In this document: piece after piece, positions 32,911-42,580 of the stretch
Layout: the number at the start of each line of letters is the position of its first letter
How positions within the stretch are numbered: the first letter of the stretch is position 1
Assembly (NCBI RefSeq): GCF_904842695.1
Contig: NZ_CAJGWQ010000001.1
Span: 434,001-498,000 of the forward strand
From: Gulosibacter hominis
GTDB taxonomy: Bacteria; Actinomycetota; Actinomycetes; Actinomycetales; Microbacteriaceae
Direction of reading: 5' to 3'
DNA: 64,000 bases
Translations under genes and position numbers: made by a program
Notes under the pieces: model-generated
Seen by the model: the letters and a program-made list of their open reading frames with translations, nothing else
What the model was told of the DNA's origin: nothing
Databases searched by the model: none

Positions 32911-34299
32911 ATGAGCGATCACACAGAACGCAACGGTGCCAATAATGAGCGCCCGGAGGACGAGCTGCGCAGGCTGCTCGAACAGCTGCTGGGGGGCGGT
33001 TCAGCGATGCCCGACGGGATTGACATGTCACAGCTTGCCGCCGCTGCGGGTCTGCCCACCGACCAGGGCTCGCTCACACAGTTCCTCTCACAGCTGCAGC
33101 AGTCGATGCATGCCTCGACCGAGGGCATCGATTGGAATCTCGTGCGCGATGCCGCCAAGCGCGCGGCCGTTGGCAATAGCGAGGTGGATGCATCCCAGCG
33201 GCAGGAATTTGACCAAGCCTTTACGCTCGCGCAGCTGTGGCTCGGCGAGGTGACCTCGGTGGGTGATCTCACTGAAACCGGTCGCACCCTCACCCGCCAC
33301 GAATGGATTGTGCAAACGCTGCCGGCCTGGCAGGAGATGTGCGATCCGGTTGGGCGTCGCATCTCAGACGCGCTGGTGAACACCCTCACCGAGCAAACCC
33401 CCGAACAGCTGCGCGATATGGTCTCACGCTCAAGCGGCATGGTTCGGTCGATGGGGCACTCAATGTTCGCGATGCAGATGGGGCAGACCATCGGCAAACT
33501 CGCCGAAGTGGTGCTCGCCGGTGGCGATATTGGCATGCCCGTGCTCCCCCACGGCCGCGCCGCACTCGTACCGCAAAACGTGATTGCCTGGGCCGAGGGC
33601 CTGGAGGTTCCACAGCAGGAGGTGGTGCTGTGGTGCGCCATCCGGGAAGTCGCTCACGCCCAGCTTTTCCAGCACGCCAAATGGCTGCGACTCCACCTCG
33701 AAACGAGCATCGCCGAGTTCGCCGCCGGCATCTCAATCGACACCGACAGGATCGAGCAGACCGTACGCGACCTCGATATTTCCGACCCCACCGAGATCCG
33801 CCAGGTGCTCGCCTCGGGCGAGCTGATTCCGCCGCGCACTGCCGAGCAGCAGGACGCACTCGATCGGCTCGAAACGATGGTCGCGCTCATCGAGGGCTGG
33901 GTGGATGTGGTGACCTCTGAGGCAACCCGTCGTCTCCCCCACGCCGAGGCAATCGCCGAAATGATGCGCCGCCGTCGCGCCACCGGCTCACCCGCTGAGC
34001 GGGCATTTGGTGCGCTGGTGGGGCTTGAAATCCGCCCGCGCCGGCTGCGTGAAGCCGCCGCGATGTGGCGCACCGTCTCAGAACGGCTCGGTGCCGATGT
34101 GCGTGATTCGCTGTGGGATCACCGCGATGCGCTGCCGGATGCAAACGATATCGACAGCCCCGACGCGCTTGTCGACCGCCTGGCCGGTGCCGAACACGAG
34201 CGGCCCATGGACGAGCTCGATAGCGATCTGCAGCGACTGCTCGATGACCCGGACGCGTTTGGGGATGCACCCAGCGACGGCGGCCTGCCGCGCGACTGA
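32911..34299 (+). CDS. Zinc-dependent metalloprotease-like protein (DUF2342)
   Basis: A 462-residue protein of the DUF2342/F420-biosynthesis-associated metalloprotease family, the counterpart of Rv3195. The family's helical regions are recognisable (VPQNVIAWAEGLEVPQQEVV), and the zinc-like motif occurs as REVAHAQLFQHAKWL with a downstream Glu in LIEGWVDVV. Only one recognisable His-x3-His-like arrangement is seen, not a classical HEXXH. The ATG follows GAGGAA. It is divergent from the YlbL-type protease across 82 bp. Catalytic activity has not been established for the family as far as I know. Confidence 0.88.
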   Translation: MSDHTERNGANNERPEDELRRLLEQLLGGGSAMPDGIDMSQLAAAAGLPTDQGSLTQFLSQLQQSMHASTEGIDWNLVRDAAKRAAVGNSEVDASQRQEFDQAFTLAQLWLGEVTSVGDLTETGRTLTRHEWIVQTLPAWQEMCDPVGRRISDALVNTLTEQTPEQLRDMVSRSSGMVRSMGHSMFAMQMGQTIGKLAEVVLAGGDIGMPVLPHGRAALVPQNVIAWAEGLEVPQQEVVLWCAIREVAHAQLFQHAKWLRLHLETSIAEFAAGISIDTDRIEQTVRDLDISDPTEIRQVLASGELIPPRTAEQQDALDRLETMVALIEGWVDVVTSEATRRLPHAEAIAEMMRRRRATGSPAERAFGALVGLEIRPRRLREAAAMWRTVSERLGADVRDSLWDHRDALPDANDIDSPDALVDRLAGAEHERPMDELDSDLQRLLDDPDAFGDAPSDGGLPRD

Positions 34300-34362
34300 C
34301 CCGCATCGAGACGCCCACGCCTGTGGATAGCCGCAGCGGACGCGGCCGGTTTTTGTCACGCT

Positions 34363-35337
34363 GTGCGCATGCGCTATCGACTCGACCCCGGACTGCCGGT
34401 CACGCTCTGCTCGTCCACACAGCTGCGCATCGGTGATTCAGATGCCCGGCTCACCCTGCCCGATACGCCGCTCGTGCGCACGCTCATCGAGCTGGCGCAG
34501 CTGGGCACCACCCGCGCCGAGCTGCTCACCGACGCCCAAAAGTGGGCGTTGCAGCGCCGACAGCCCACTGATCAACTAGCTGAGCTGGTCGATCTGCTGC
34601 TTGGGGTATGCGAACCGATTGCGCTGCGTGACCCGACGAACCGGCAGCTGCTCATCCGCACCACCGCCGCATCCAGACCGCTCGCCGAACTCATCGCGGG
34701 ATCGGTCAATCTTCAGGGCCACCGAGTCGCGATAGGTGACGAGCACACCAACCCCGCCGATCTCGATCCGCTGCCGGATGTGGTGGTTGACATTGCCGAA
34801 CGCATGCTCGCGCCGCGCCGGTATCTGCACATGGCGTCGCTGCAAATTCCGCAGCTGGCGATCGTGCGCGAAACCGCTCGCGACCTGATCGGGCCGCTCA
34901 GCCTGCCGCCGGTCACGCCCTGCCCGAACTGTGACGAGCTGCACCGTGTCGCATCCGAGCTTGGCTGGTTTGCCGTGGCCACGCAGCTGGCTGCCTCACC
35001 ACCGCCGACCGATAGCGACACCCGCCGCTGGTGCACCGCCCTGGTGGCTGCCGAGCACCTGTGTGATCTACTGGCGCAACCGGTCACCGAACAGCGCGTT
35101 GCGGCGCATCCGCTCGCCAACCAAACCCTGATGCTCAGCCCGAGGTTTCAGTCAGTCCGGCAGCGCCAAAACTGCCACGACGAATGCGGTTGCCAAGCTC
35201 AGCTACAAACCGACTCGTGGTCGATGACTCTCCCGGACGGCTCGTCCGCGCGTAGCTCAGCTGCAATTGCTGGCGGGCTCGAGTTAGCGCCACATACAGC
35301 AGTCGACGCTCCTCATCCAGCAGCTGCGGTGTCGTAG
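34363..35337 (+). CDS. Cys-motif protein, Rv3196-like (cyclodehydratase-like)
   Basis: A 324-residue protein in the place of Rv3196. It has a CPNCDELH motif near residue 187 and an NCHDECGC motif near residue 270, probably zinc ligands, and resembles the docking/cyclodehydratase-like domains of bacteriocin (TOMM) maturation, though no precursor peptide is nearby. Start GTG 34363 or ATG 34369, without a clear ribosome site. Its last ~67 codons overlap the 3' end of the convergent UvrD-like helicase gene by 203 bp; the CGC motif lies inside the overlap, so the overlap seems real. Function unknown. Confidence 0.7.
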   Translation: MRMRYRLDPGLPVTLCSSTQLRIGDSDARLTLPDTPLVRTLIELAQLGTTRAELLTDAQKWALQRRQPTDQLAELVDLLLGVCEPIALRDPTNRQLLIRTTAASRPLAELIAGSVNLQGHRVAIGDEHTNPADLDPLPDVVVDIAERMLAPRRYLHMASLQIPQLAIVRETARDLIGPLSLPPVTPCPNCDELHRVASELGWFAVATQLAASPPPTDSDTRRWCTALVAAEHLCDLLAQPVTEQRVAAHPLANQTLMLSPRFQSVRQRQNCHDECGCQAQLQTDSWSMTLPDGSSARSSAAIAGGLELAPHTAVDAPHPAAAVS

Positions 35338-36931
35338 CCTGCGGCACCGGCAGCAGCCGCTCGGCGAGCCCCGCCACAAACACGTGGTCCCACTCCAGCC
35401 CCTTCGCGGCGTGCATAGTGGTGATCGTCACAGCATCGATATCGGGTTCGTGCTGCCACTGCGCCCGAAGCTGCAGCTGCGCCGAAAACTCGGCGATCGA
35501 AGTGTTTGGCGCGGCGCGATCAGCCAATTGTGCCAGCGCATCCAGCGAGGCCCACACCCGCTCAAGCTCGCGATTGCCGCTGGGCCGATGCACCGACCAG
35601 CCGCGATCACGGAGCACATCCGAGACCACCTGAAACAGCGGCCTGTCATCACCGGCAACGGCCGCTGCGCGAAAACCGGTGAGCGCGGCCCGCACCTCGG
35701 GGCGACGAAAAAATGGTTCGCTGCCGGGCTGATGGTGCGCAATACCGGCCTGTTGGAACGCGCGCACAAAAAGCTCGGTTTGCGCGTTGGTTCGCACCAG
35801 CACAGCGATCTGCGAGGCAGCGGTTCCCCCATCAATAAGATGCCGGATGCGCGCGGCAATCGAGGCCGCTTCGGTGTCGCTATCGGGATAGTCGATCAAC
35901 ACCGGAACAGTGCCCGTTTCAGCCTCGGCGTCGGCGCTCACGAGCGTGACTGCGTGGGAAATCTGCCCGGCAAGTGCGTTCGCGGTGCTGAGAATCGCGG
36001 GGGTAGAACGATAGTTTTCGTCCAGTTCGACCGTGTTGGCATCTGGAAATTCGCGATCAAAATCGGTGAGGTAGTGCGAGCTGGCGCCGGCGAACGAAAA
36101 AATTGTCTGTGCCGCATCCCCCACCACGCACAGTTCGCGGCGGTTACCGAGCCACAGCCGCAAAAGTTTGTGCTGCAGCGGCGAAACGTCCTGGTATTCA
36201 TCCACCACAAAAAATCGGTACTGTTCACGCACCTGCTGCGTCACCCAGGTTTCGGTTTCGAGCATCCCCGCCGTGGCAAGCAGCACATCCTCGAAGTCGA
36301 TCATTCGCTGCTCATCTTTGAGCCGCTCATACATTTCGCTGAGCGCCACGAGCTGTTCGGCGCTCAGCCCCGCCGGTAGTGGCTGGGTGCCCGCAGCGAG
36401 TGCCTCAGCGAACTGCTCATGGGTGAGTTCGCGAACCTTTCGCCACTCGATCTGTTCGCCGATGGCGCGCACCTGGGCCGGGTCGACTCGGATATCCAGC
36501 CGGCCGGCCGCATCGGCGATGGTTTTTGATTTGGACGGCACAATTTGCGGCAGCTGACCGCCAACGACGTGCGGCCAAAAATAGCTGAGCTGTCGCAGTG
36601 CCGCCGAGTGAAAGGTACGCGCCGACACAGTGGGCACCTGCAATTGCGCCAGCCGCCCACGAAGTTCGCCAGCGGCACGCGCGGTGAAGGTGAGGGCCAG
36701 CACTCGATTGGGGTCGTATACGCCCGCACGAACTCCGTAGGCGATGCGATGCGTAATCGTACGGGTTTTACCGGTGCCGGGCCCGGCCAGGATGCGTACC
36801 GGGCCCACCAGCGAAAGCGCTGCCTGTCGCTGCCCAGGGTTGAGCGGGGCAAGTAGCTCTGCACCGCTCACAACTCTGGGCGGCTGCGGCAATGCCTGTT
36901 CACGCAATTGGTCGGCCATACCACTGCTCAA
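35135..36931 (-). CDS. UvrD/Rep-type ATP-dependent DNA helicase (UvrD2-like)
   Basis: A 598-residue superfamily 1A helicase. Motifs: Walker A AGPGTGKT (residues ~49-56), LALTFTARAAGEL (Ia), FFVVDEYQDVSP (II), VVGDAAQTIFSFAGAS (III), ELDENYRST (IV), TMHAAKGLEWDHVFV (V) and LLYVALTRAR (VI). Position before nudC matches mycobacterial uvrD2 (Rv3198c), but the protein is shorter than mycobacterial UvrD2 (~700 residues) and ends about 50 residues after motif VI, with no HRDC domain visible. The start overlaps the end of nudC by 32 bases, so the two are coupled. Probably acts in DNA repair or recombination. Confidence 0.9.
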   Translation of the reverse strand: MSSGMADQLREQALPQPPRVVSGAELLAPLNPGQRQAALSLVGPVRILAGPGTGKTRTITHRIAYGVRAGVYDPNRVLALTFTARAAGELRGRLAQLQVPTVSARTFHSAALRQLSYFWPHVVGGQLPQIVPSKSKTIADAAGRLDIRVDPAQVRAIGEQIEWRKVRELTHEQFAEALAAGTQPLPAGLSAEQLVALSEMYERLKDEQRMIDFEDVLLATAGMLETETWVTQQVREQYRFFVVDEYQDVSPLQHKLLRLWLGNRRELCVVGDAAQTIFSFAGASSHYLTDFDREFPDANTVELDENYRSTPAILSTANALAGQISHAVTLVSADAEAETGTVPVLIDYPDSDTEAASIAARIRHLIDGGTAASQIAVLVRTNAQTELFVRAFQQAGIAHHQPGSEPFFRRPEVRAALTGFRAAAVAGDDRPLFQVVSDVLRDRGWSVHRPSGNRELERVWASLDALAQLADRAAPNTSIAEFSAQLQLRAQWQHEPDIDAVTITTMHAAKGLEWDHVFVAGLAERLLPVPQATTPQLLDEERRLLYVALTRARQQLQLSYARTSRPGESSTTSRFVAELGNRIRRGSFGAAGLTETSG

Positions 36932-37877
36932 TCATGGCCCGAGCAATCGAGCTGCGGCCGGGCAAAAGTTCGGGATGCGCACCAATTTCAGCGCGCGTAA
37001 ACCAGCGCACCTCCGCCAGCTCGAGTTCATCAGCGCGAACCGTGGCCGGGTCTTGGTTCGGGTCGAGTTTGGCGGTGAAGCCGACCATCAGGCTCGCGGG
37101 AAACGGCCACGGCTGCGAACCCACATAGTTGAGATCGACAATATTTGCGGATGCTTCTTCCAGCACTTCGCGCGCGGCAGCTTGCTCAAACGATTCACCC
37201 GGCTCGACAAAGCCTGCCAACAGCGAATAAAACCGCGGCGACCAGTTGCGGTTGGCGCCCAAGAGGATGCGATCATCCGCGTCGGTAACAAGCACGATCA
37301 CCGCGGTATCGGTACGGGGAAACACCGCGCCGCCGTCGCAATCGCGAAGCACCCAGCCGCCCTCGGTGACGGTGAGTGGTTTACCGGTGCGCGGTGAATA
37401 GCGGTGACTGGTGTGGAAGTTGCGCAGCGCCAGCGCCTCGGTAAAAAGCCCCACATCCAGGTCGTTCAGCTCGAGTGCCACTTCGGTGAGTTGTTCCCAG
37501 CGACGCTGGTTGGGCTCGATTTGTTGCGCGTGAAAATCATCAACCTCAATGGCGATAACCGCTGTGCCCACCGGATCGATTCGACCGTCGATGTTGGTGC
37601 GCTCGTACAGTGTTTTACCGAGATAGAGCGGGTTGGGCGCGGTAGCCGCGGTCATTGGCTGCAGCTGTGTGAATTCACGCAGGTCGAGTGCGAGGCCGCC
37701 TTCGGGCAGTGCACCCACGAGCACGGTGTCGCGATTTTGTAGCAGCACGCGGGTGTTGGGATGCACGAGCAGGTGCTCAATCAGCTGTGGATCTTGACGG
37801 CCGTTGCTGTCACGGTCGACGCCAGCTCGGGCCAGTGGCAGCGCGCTCCCGAGCGGTGAGTTCAGCTGTGCATCCAT
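36900..37877 (-). CDS. nudC: NADH pyrophosphatase / NAD-capped RNA hydrolase NudC
   Basis: A 325-residue Nudix hydrolase. The Nudix box is present (GFVEPGESFEQAAAREVLEE) and the NudC-specific SQPWPFPxS motif follows (SQPWPFPASLM). NudC hydrolyses NADH to NMNH and AMP and removes NAD caps from RNA. NudC enzymes normally bind zinc through two Cys pairs before the Nudix domain; here the first pair is replaced (FHTSHRYSPRTGKP where FCxxCG is expected) and the second is reduced to a single Cys (LRDCDGGAVFPRTD). The zinc site is therefore lost or rebuilt with His. The gene is coupled to the UvrD-like helicase gene, as in mycobacteria. Confidence 0.93.
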   Translation of the reverse strand: MDAQLNSPLGSALPLARAGVDRDSNGRQDPQLIEHLLVHPNTRVLLQNRDTVLVGALPEGGLALDLREFTQLQPMTAATAPNPLYLGKTLYERTNIDGRIDPVGTAVIAIEVDDFHAQQIEPNQRRWEQLTEVALELNDLDVGLFTEALALRNFHTSHRYSPRTGKPLTVTEGGWVLRDCDGGAVFPRTDTAVIVLVTDADDRILLGANRNWSPRFYSLLAGFVEPGESFEQAAAREVLEEASANIVDLNYVGSQPWPFPASLMVGFTAKLDPNQDPATVRADELELAEVRWFTRAEIGAHPELLPGRSSIARAMIEQWYGRPIA

Positions 37878-37966
37878 GCTGAAAAAGTGTAGTGCTGGCC
37901 GGTCAATGCCTTGGTTAACGGCGCGGCAGCGCGCTGTGCCACTGCCGATCGTTTTAGGGTGTCGGC

Positions 37967-39082
37967 ATGGAATACCTGAAGCTCGCCGGTTTGGCGTCGG
38001 CCGCTGTGCCCGATCTGGATGTCGTGGCTGCGGCGCCGTATTCCACCGGCACCACCGGTGACTACGATGCGGCGCTGCTGCGCACCGCCGACGGGCCGAC
38101 GGTGATTGTGCGACAGCCTCGCTTTGCCGCCGCGGCTGCCGAGCAACTGGCTCAGGGAAGGGCGCTGGCGGCGCTCACCGAGGGGCTGCGATCACGGTTG
38201 CCGTTCACGGTACCCACCATGCTCGGCCAGTGGCGCAGCCGCGAAACGCAGCTGGCGGTGTTCAGTTTTATCCCCGGCCAAGACTGCGCCCAGGTCGAGT
38301 TGACTCACGATTCGCTACTGGTGGCTGAGATGGGGCGGTCGATCGCTGCGATCCACGCGCTACCCAAGTCGTTTGTTGGTGAGGCTGGGCTGCCGGTATT
38401 CGATGTGGCGGCGGTGCGCGATTCGGTTGAGCAGCTCATTGACCGCGCCGACACCACGGGCCGGTTGCCGAATGCGCTGGCAACCCGCTGGGGTGCGGCG
38501 CTTGATGACCCGTCGCTGTGGGAGTTTTCACCCTCGGTGATTCACGGCTCACTGGAACGCTCGTCGTTTATTACCAATGGCGCGAGTGTGGTGGGTGTGC
38601 TGGGTTGGAGCGATCTGCGCATTGGCGACCCGGCGCAGGATATGCGCTGGGCGCAGACGCTCGACGGCGCGACCGAGCGAGTGCTTTTTGACGAGTATGT
38701 GGATGCCCGCGGCGCAACTGTTGACCGGCAGTTGCGTCAGCGCGCGGTGCTATACGCCGAGCTCGAGTTGGCCCGCTGGCTGCTGCACGGTGTTGAGGCG
38801 CAGGATGCCACGGTGATTGCGGATGCGGAACAGCTTTTGGATGGACTGGTTACGCGGGTGCGCAGCCTCGAGTCGACCGAGCTGCGGCACGAGACGCTGC
38901 CGGTGCTCGACCTGGCCGGGGTGCAGGAGCTTTTGGCTGAGGCCGGTATGAAGGCTCGTCACCACGAGGCCAATCTGCCAAAGCGCACCCAGGCATCCGA
39001 CATCGGTTCGGAGGAGCGTCCGGAGACCGACGCGGAGCGTGGCCCGGCTCGCGACGCGGCTCGCTACACAGACGACGACTAG
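37967..39082 (+). CDS. Aminoglycoside phosphotransferase-fold protein without catalytic residues
   Basis: A 371-residue member of the APH/choline kinase-like superfamily (PF01636), recognisable from IHGSLERSSFITNG and VVGVLGWSDLRIGDPAQDM. Active enzymes have HGDLxxxN and a DWE-type motif; here the catalytic Asp is Ser195, the Asn is Ser200 and the metal-binding Asp is Gly213. Every key residue I can align is changed, so it is probably a pseudokinase with a structural or regulatory role. A 75-residue charged tail follows the domain. It is divergent from nudC and convergent with adnB, a place where actinobacteria often have an APH-like gene. Confidence 0.85.
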   Translation: MEYLKLAGLASAAVPDLDVVAAAPYSTGTTGDYDAALLRTADGPTVIVRQPRFAAAAAEQLAQGRALAALTEGLRSRLPFTVPTMLGQWRSRETQLAVFSFIPGQDCAQVELTHDSLLVAEMGRSIAAIHALPKSFVGEAGLPVFDVAAVRDSVEQLIDRADTTGRLPNALATRWGAALDDPSLWEFSPSVIHGSLERSSFITNGASVVGVLGWSDLRIGDPAQDMRWAQTLDGATERVLFDEYVDARGATVDRQLRQRAVLYAELELARWLLHGVEAQDATVIADAEQLLDGLVTRVRSLESTELRHETLPVLDLAGVQELLAEAGMKARHHEANLPKRTQASDIGSEERPETDAERGPARDAARYTDDD

Positions 39083-39124
39083 CGTCTACGTCACTTCCGC
39101 GCCGGCGTGCTCTCGCGGGCGCGG

Positions 39125-42100
39125 CTAGTGCAGTGCCTTAGTCGCGCGCGCCTCGGCTGCTCGCAATAGCTCGAGCAACTCTTGCCGCGGCAGGATTCGG
39201 TCGATGCGTAGCTCCTCGTCGGCGGCGAGATAGTAGAGCGTCGCGCTGACGCGATCGAGCGGCACGCGATAGCTCTCGGCATAGGCGTGCGCGTAGAGCA
39301 TGAGCTGCAGTTCTCTCGAGCGCCGCTGTTCGGCCCTGCGAGGTGGTACTCCGGTTTTCCAGTCGACGATTTCGACTGTGCCGTCGGGGTGCTCGTAGAC
39401 GGCGTCAATTTTGCCGCGCACTGTCCGGCCACCCAGCGGTGCGTCGATCGGCAATTCGACGTGCGTCGGTCGAATTTTTGTGGGCGAGAATCGGCTGTTC
39501 ATGAACGTGGTTTTGAACGTCTCCAACCGGTCGCGGTCGGCGCTGCTGGCGCGAGCGAGCCCGGCATCGCCGCCCTCGTCAATATCGGGTTCGAGCCCAT
39601 CGAGAAAACGTGCTCCGGCACTCTGATCGGTAAACATCGATTCGACCCAGGCGTGGAAGAGATTACCCACGAGGGATGCGGCGGTGGGCCGCTGCGGCAT
39701 CGGGCGGGCGTAGTCAAGCGCGGATTGTTCGGGATGCTCAATGAGCTCGTGAAAATACGAGGCACCAAATTGTTCGGGCAGATCGAACGACCGCGGCTGC
39801 TGTTTGGCAAGCTGTTCGGCAAGCAACAGGTCGATGAGCAGGTCGTAGCGGCCCGATTCGGGTTCGGACGCGCCATCGATCATTTGCCGCAATTGTTGTG
39901 CCTGCTGACGCCGGCGTGCCAGGGGCTCTGCAGCCATCGGGGGCCGCGGCCAGAGTTCGACATCGCGATCGGCAAGCACCGGTGATTCTGGCAGTGCAGC
40001 TCTCCGCTCGGTTTGTTCGTATGTGCCCGACTCGCCGAGCACATATGTGGCATGTTTTGTCACAACCAGCTGCGGGGTCTGATCCTTGTTGTCTGGTTCC
40101 GGAACCATGGCGAGCGCCTCGCCGGGTTCATCCAAAGGTGTCGCAAATAGCGCCTCGTCAAAGGTGACGGCAGTGGTGAAGCGCGGCGTTTTGCTGTCGT
40201 CAGTGTGAAGTGCGCTGAGCGCCTCGTGCAGGAAGGGTGACGGGTAGGCAGCGGTCGAATTGCGTCCCACCCACCGGCTAGAGCTCAGCCACAGGTCGCT
40301 ACGTGCGCGAGTGATCGCCACATACGCGAGCCGGCGATCTTCCTCTACACGCCGCTGCCAGTTCTGTGCCACGAATGAATCGGGTTCGCCTTTATCAAAC
40401 TCCTGTTTGATGTCGTAGAGCGTGTGATACGAGGCACGCAGCGCCACCGGATCGCGAAAATCGAGCCCCGCAAAACGCGGTAGATCATCACGGTCTTGCC
40501 GCAGCGGATAGGGCAGCTGGTTCTGGTTAAACCAGCCTTTTCCGGAGTCGTTTGTCGGTATCTTGCCGTCGTTGAGCAGCGGAATCGCCACCGCATCCCA
40601 TTCGAGCCCCTTGGCTGAATGCATCGTTGTGATTTGCACTATGCCCTTGTCTTCGGGAACATCATCAACCTCGGCGTGCTGGTCGTCGGCTTCGGCCGCC
40701 TCGAGCCATTCGAAAAACTCGTTAATATCGGCCCCGGGGCTGGTGGCGGTGTAGGCGCGCACCGCATCCAAATAGGCGTCGAGATTTGCGGCACCAACCG
40801 CCTTATTGGGGTTCGCCGTCGTTTCGATTTCGAGGCGGCTGCGGCGAATCGTGCTATCGACCAGCTCTACCAGTGGCAGCGTGAGATCGTGTCGTACCTG
40901 GCGTAGCAATTCGGCAGCCTCGCAGAGGCGTTCGTATCCGGCATCACTCAGGCCTAGCTGCTCGCGCTCATCGGCACTGAGTGTGGGCACCAAATCGAGC
41001 GCCTCCGACAGCGAGTCAGATTCTTGCTGCGCGTGGTGGCTGCCGCGCAACTGTCGCGATTGACCGGCCTTTCGTGCCAGCCGCGACAGCGCCTCAATAT
41101 CGGCCAGGCCCAGCTCGAAGCGAGCACCCATCAGCAGCCGTAGCAGTTCGTTACCGGCCGATTCGTCGCTGGCTGCCCGCAACAGACAGTTCAGATCAAC
41201 CACCTCGGGAGTACCGAGCAATCCGCCAAGCCCAATCACCCGGTGGGGCACGCCCCGCGCAGCGAGCGCCTCGGCAATGGACTGCATCTGGTTGCGGGCC
41301 CGCACCAACACCGCGCCGGTTTTTTCAGACCACTGCGCCTGGTTTTCGACAAAACGCTCGGCAAACCAGTCGGCAATTGCCGCAGACTCTTGGGCCTGGG
41401 TGAAAAAATAACCGGCGCAGACAGTGCCTGCTTTCGAGTCATCGCGAGCGGCGAGCGTGACCCCTTCACGGCTTTCGGGCAGTGGCTCGGCCACCCGGTT
41501 GGCGGCGTCGAGGATGCTTCGGTCATTGCGCCACGAGGTTGAGAGCGTGTACTCGTTTCGGGGCTGATCGACTTTCGTGAAGTCACGGTGAAAACGGCGC
41601 ATATTGCCTGCCGAGGCACCGCGCCAGGCGTAGATCGACTGCTTCGGATCACCCACTGCCATCACGCCGTGACCGCGGAAGAGCGCCGAGAACAGCGCCG
41701 TTTGCCCCACCGAAGTGTCCTGATATTCATCGAGGATCACGAGCTTGGTTTGGGCACGGATTTCGTCACCGATGGCGGGGTCCTGGGCAAGAATTTCGGC
41801 GGCCGTGGCCACCTGGTCGCTGAACTCGATCACGCTGAGTTGCCGTTTACGGGCCTGGTATTCATCCGCCAACCGCGCCAACACCGGCAATCGCTCAACG
41901 TTGGCAACGAGCTTGCGGACGGTTTCAAGTTTCGGTCCAACTCTGCCGCTGAGTGTTTCGCCGCGTTCGCGAGACTCGAGCCATTTGGTGAACGTTGACA
42001 CGAAGTCTTCGACGTCGGTGCCGGTGCGGCCATTGTCACGCAACGCGTTCGCGAGCTTAAGTGCCTGTGACGCGAGCTGACCGGGGCTCGACCACTGGCC

Positions 42101-42580
42101 GAGCATCAGTTCGACATCGCTGGTGTCGATGGCAACCTGCCGCATGAGTGCGAATGCACCGGGCTGATCGAGCAGCATCGCGTCGGGTTCCCGACCAACC
42201 AGCAGGGCGTACTGCCGATAAATTGTGCTCGCATACGAGTTGTAGGTGCTGATTTCTGGCACCTCGAACTCGTCAAACTCGACAATCCCGTGCTGCCGCA
42301 GCGCACGCATCCCGGCCTCGAGTCGCGTGCGAAGCTCGCCGGTGGCCTTGCGCGTAAAGGTGAGCCCCAGCACCTCACTGGGACGCACCTGCTTTGTGGC
42401 TATCAGCCACAGGATGCGCAGCACCATGGTGTGGGTCTTGCCGCTACCGGCGCCCGCCACCACCAGCGCAGGTTCAATCGGTGCCTCAATAATCTGGCGC
42501 TGCTCATCGGTGGGGAGGTAAACGGGTTTGCCGGGTGGAGTGAGTGCCCGCGCAATTTTGAGGTGTAGCTGGTCGCTCAT
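39125..42580 (-). CDS. adnB: Helicase-nuclease subunit AdnB
   Basis: A 1151-residue UvrD-type helicase with a C-terminal RecB-family nuclease. Helicase motifs: VVAGAGSGKT (residues ~41-50), LGLTFTRKATGEL, LVILDEYQDTS, AVGDPKQSIYAWRGAS, TMHSAKGLEWDAVAI and LAYVAITRARSDLW. The nuclease PD-(D/E)XK core reads EIVDWKTGVPPRR followed by LQLMLYAHAYA. In mycobacteria AdnA-AdnB form a heterodimeric motor-nuclease that resects double-strand breaks for homologous recombination, with AdnB as the lead motor. The start overlaps the adnA stop by 4 bases (ATGA), as expected for a tight heterodimer. Confidence 0.92.
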   Translation of the reverse strand: MSDQLHLKIARALTPPGKPVYLPTDEQRQIIEAPIEPALVVAGAGSGKTHTMVLRILWLIATKQVRPSEVLGLTFTRKATGELRTRLEAGMRALRQHGIVEFDEFEVPEISTYNSYASTIYRQYALLVGREPDAMLLDQPGAFALMRQVAIDTSDVELMLGQWSSPGQLASQALKLANALRDNGRTGTDVEDFVSTFTKWLESRERGETLSGRVGPKLETVRKLVANVERLPVLARLADEYQARKRQLSVIEFSDQVATAAEILAQDPAIGDEIRAQTKLVILDEYQDTSVGQTALFSALFRGHGVMAVGDPKQSIYAWRGASAGNMRRFHRDFTKVDQPRNEYTLSTSWRNDRSILDAANRVAEPLPESREGVTLAARDDSKAGTVCAGYFFTQAQESAAIADWFAERFVENQAQWSEKTGAVLVRARNQMQSIAEALAARGVPHRVIGLGGLLGTPEVVDLNCLLRAASDESAGNELLRLLMGARFELGLADIEALSRLARKAGQSRQLRGSHHAQQESDSLSEALDLVPTLSADEREQLGLSDAGYERLCEAAELLRQVRHDLTLPLVELVDSTIRRSRLEIETTANPNKAVGAANLDAYLDAVRAYTATSPGADINEFFEWLEAAEADDQHAEVDDVPEDKGIVQITTMHSAKGLEWDAVAIPLLNDGKIPTNDSGKGWFNQNQLPYPLRQDRDDLPRFAGLDFRDPVALRASYHTLYDIKQEFDKGEPDSFVAQNWQRRVEEDRRLAYVAITRARSDLWLSSSRWVGRNSTAAYPSPFLHEALSALHTDDSKTPRFTTAVTFDEALFATPLDEPGEALAMVPEPDNKDQTPQLVVTKHATYVLGESGTYEQTERRAALPESPVLADRDVELWPRPPMAAEPLARRRQQAQQLRQMIDGASEPESGRYDLLIDLLLAEQLAKQQPRSFDLPEQFGASYFHELIEHPEQSALDYARPMPQRPTAASLVGNLFHAWVESMFTDQSAGARFLDGLEPDIDEGGDAGLARASSADRDRLETFKTTFMNSRFSPTKIRPTHVELPIDAPLGGRTVRGKIDAVYEHPDGTVEIVDWKTGVPPRRAEQRRSRELQLMLYAHAYAESYRVPLDRVSATLYYLAADEELRIDRILPRQELLELLRAAEARATKALH

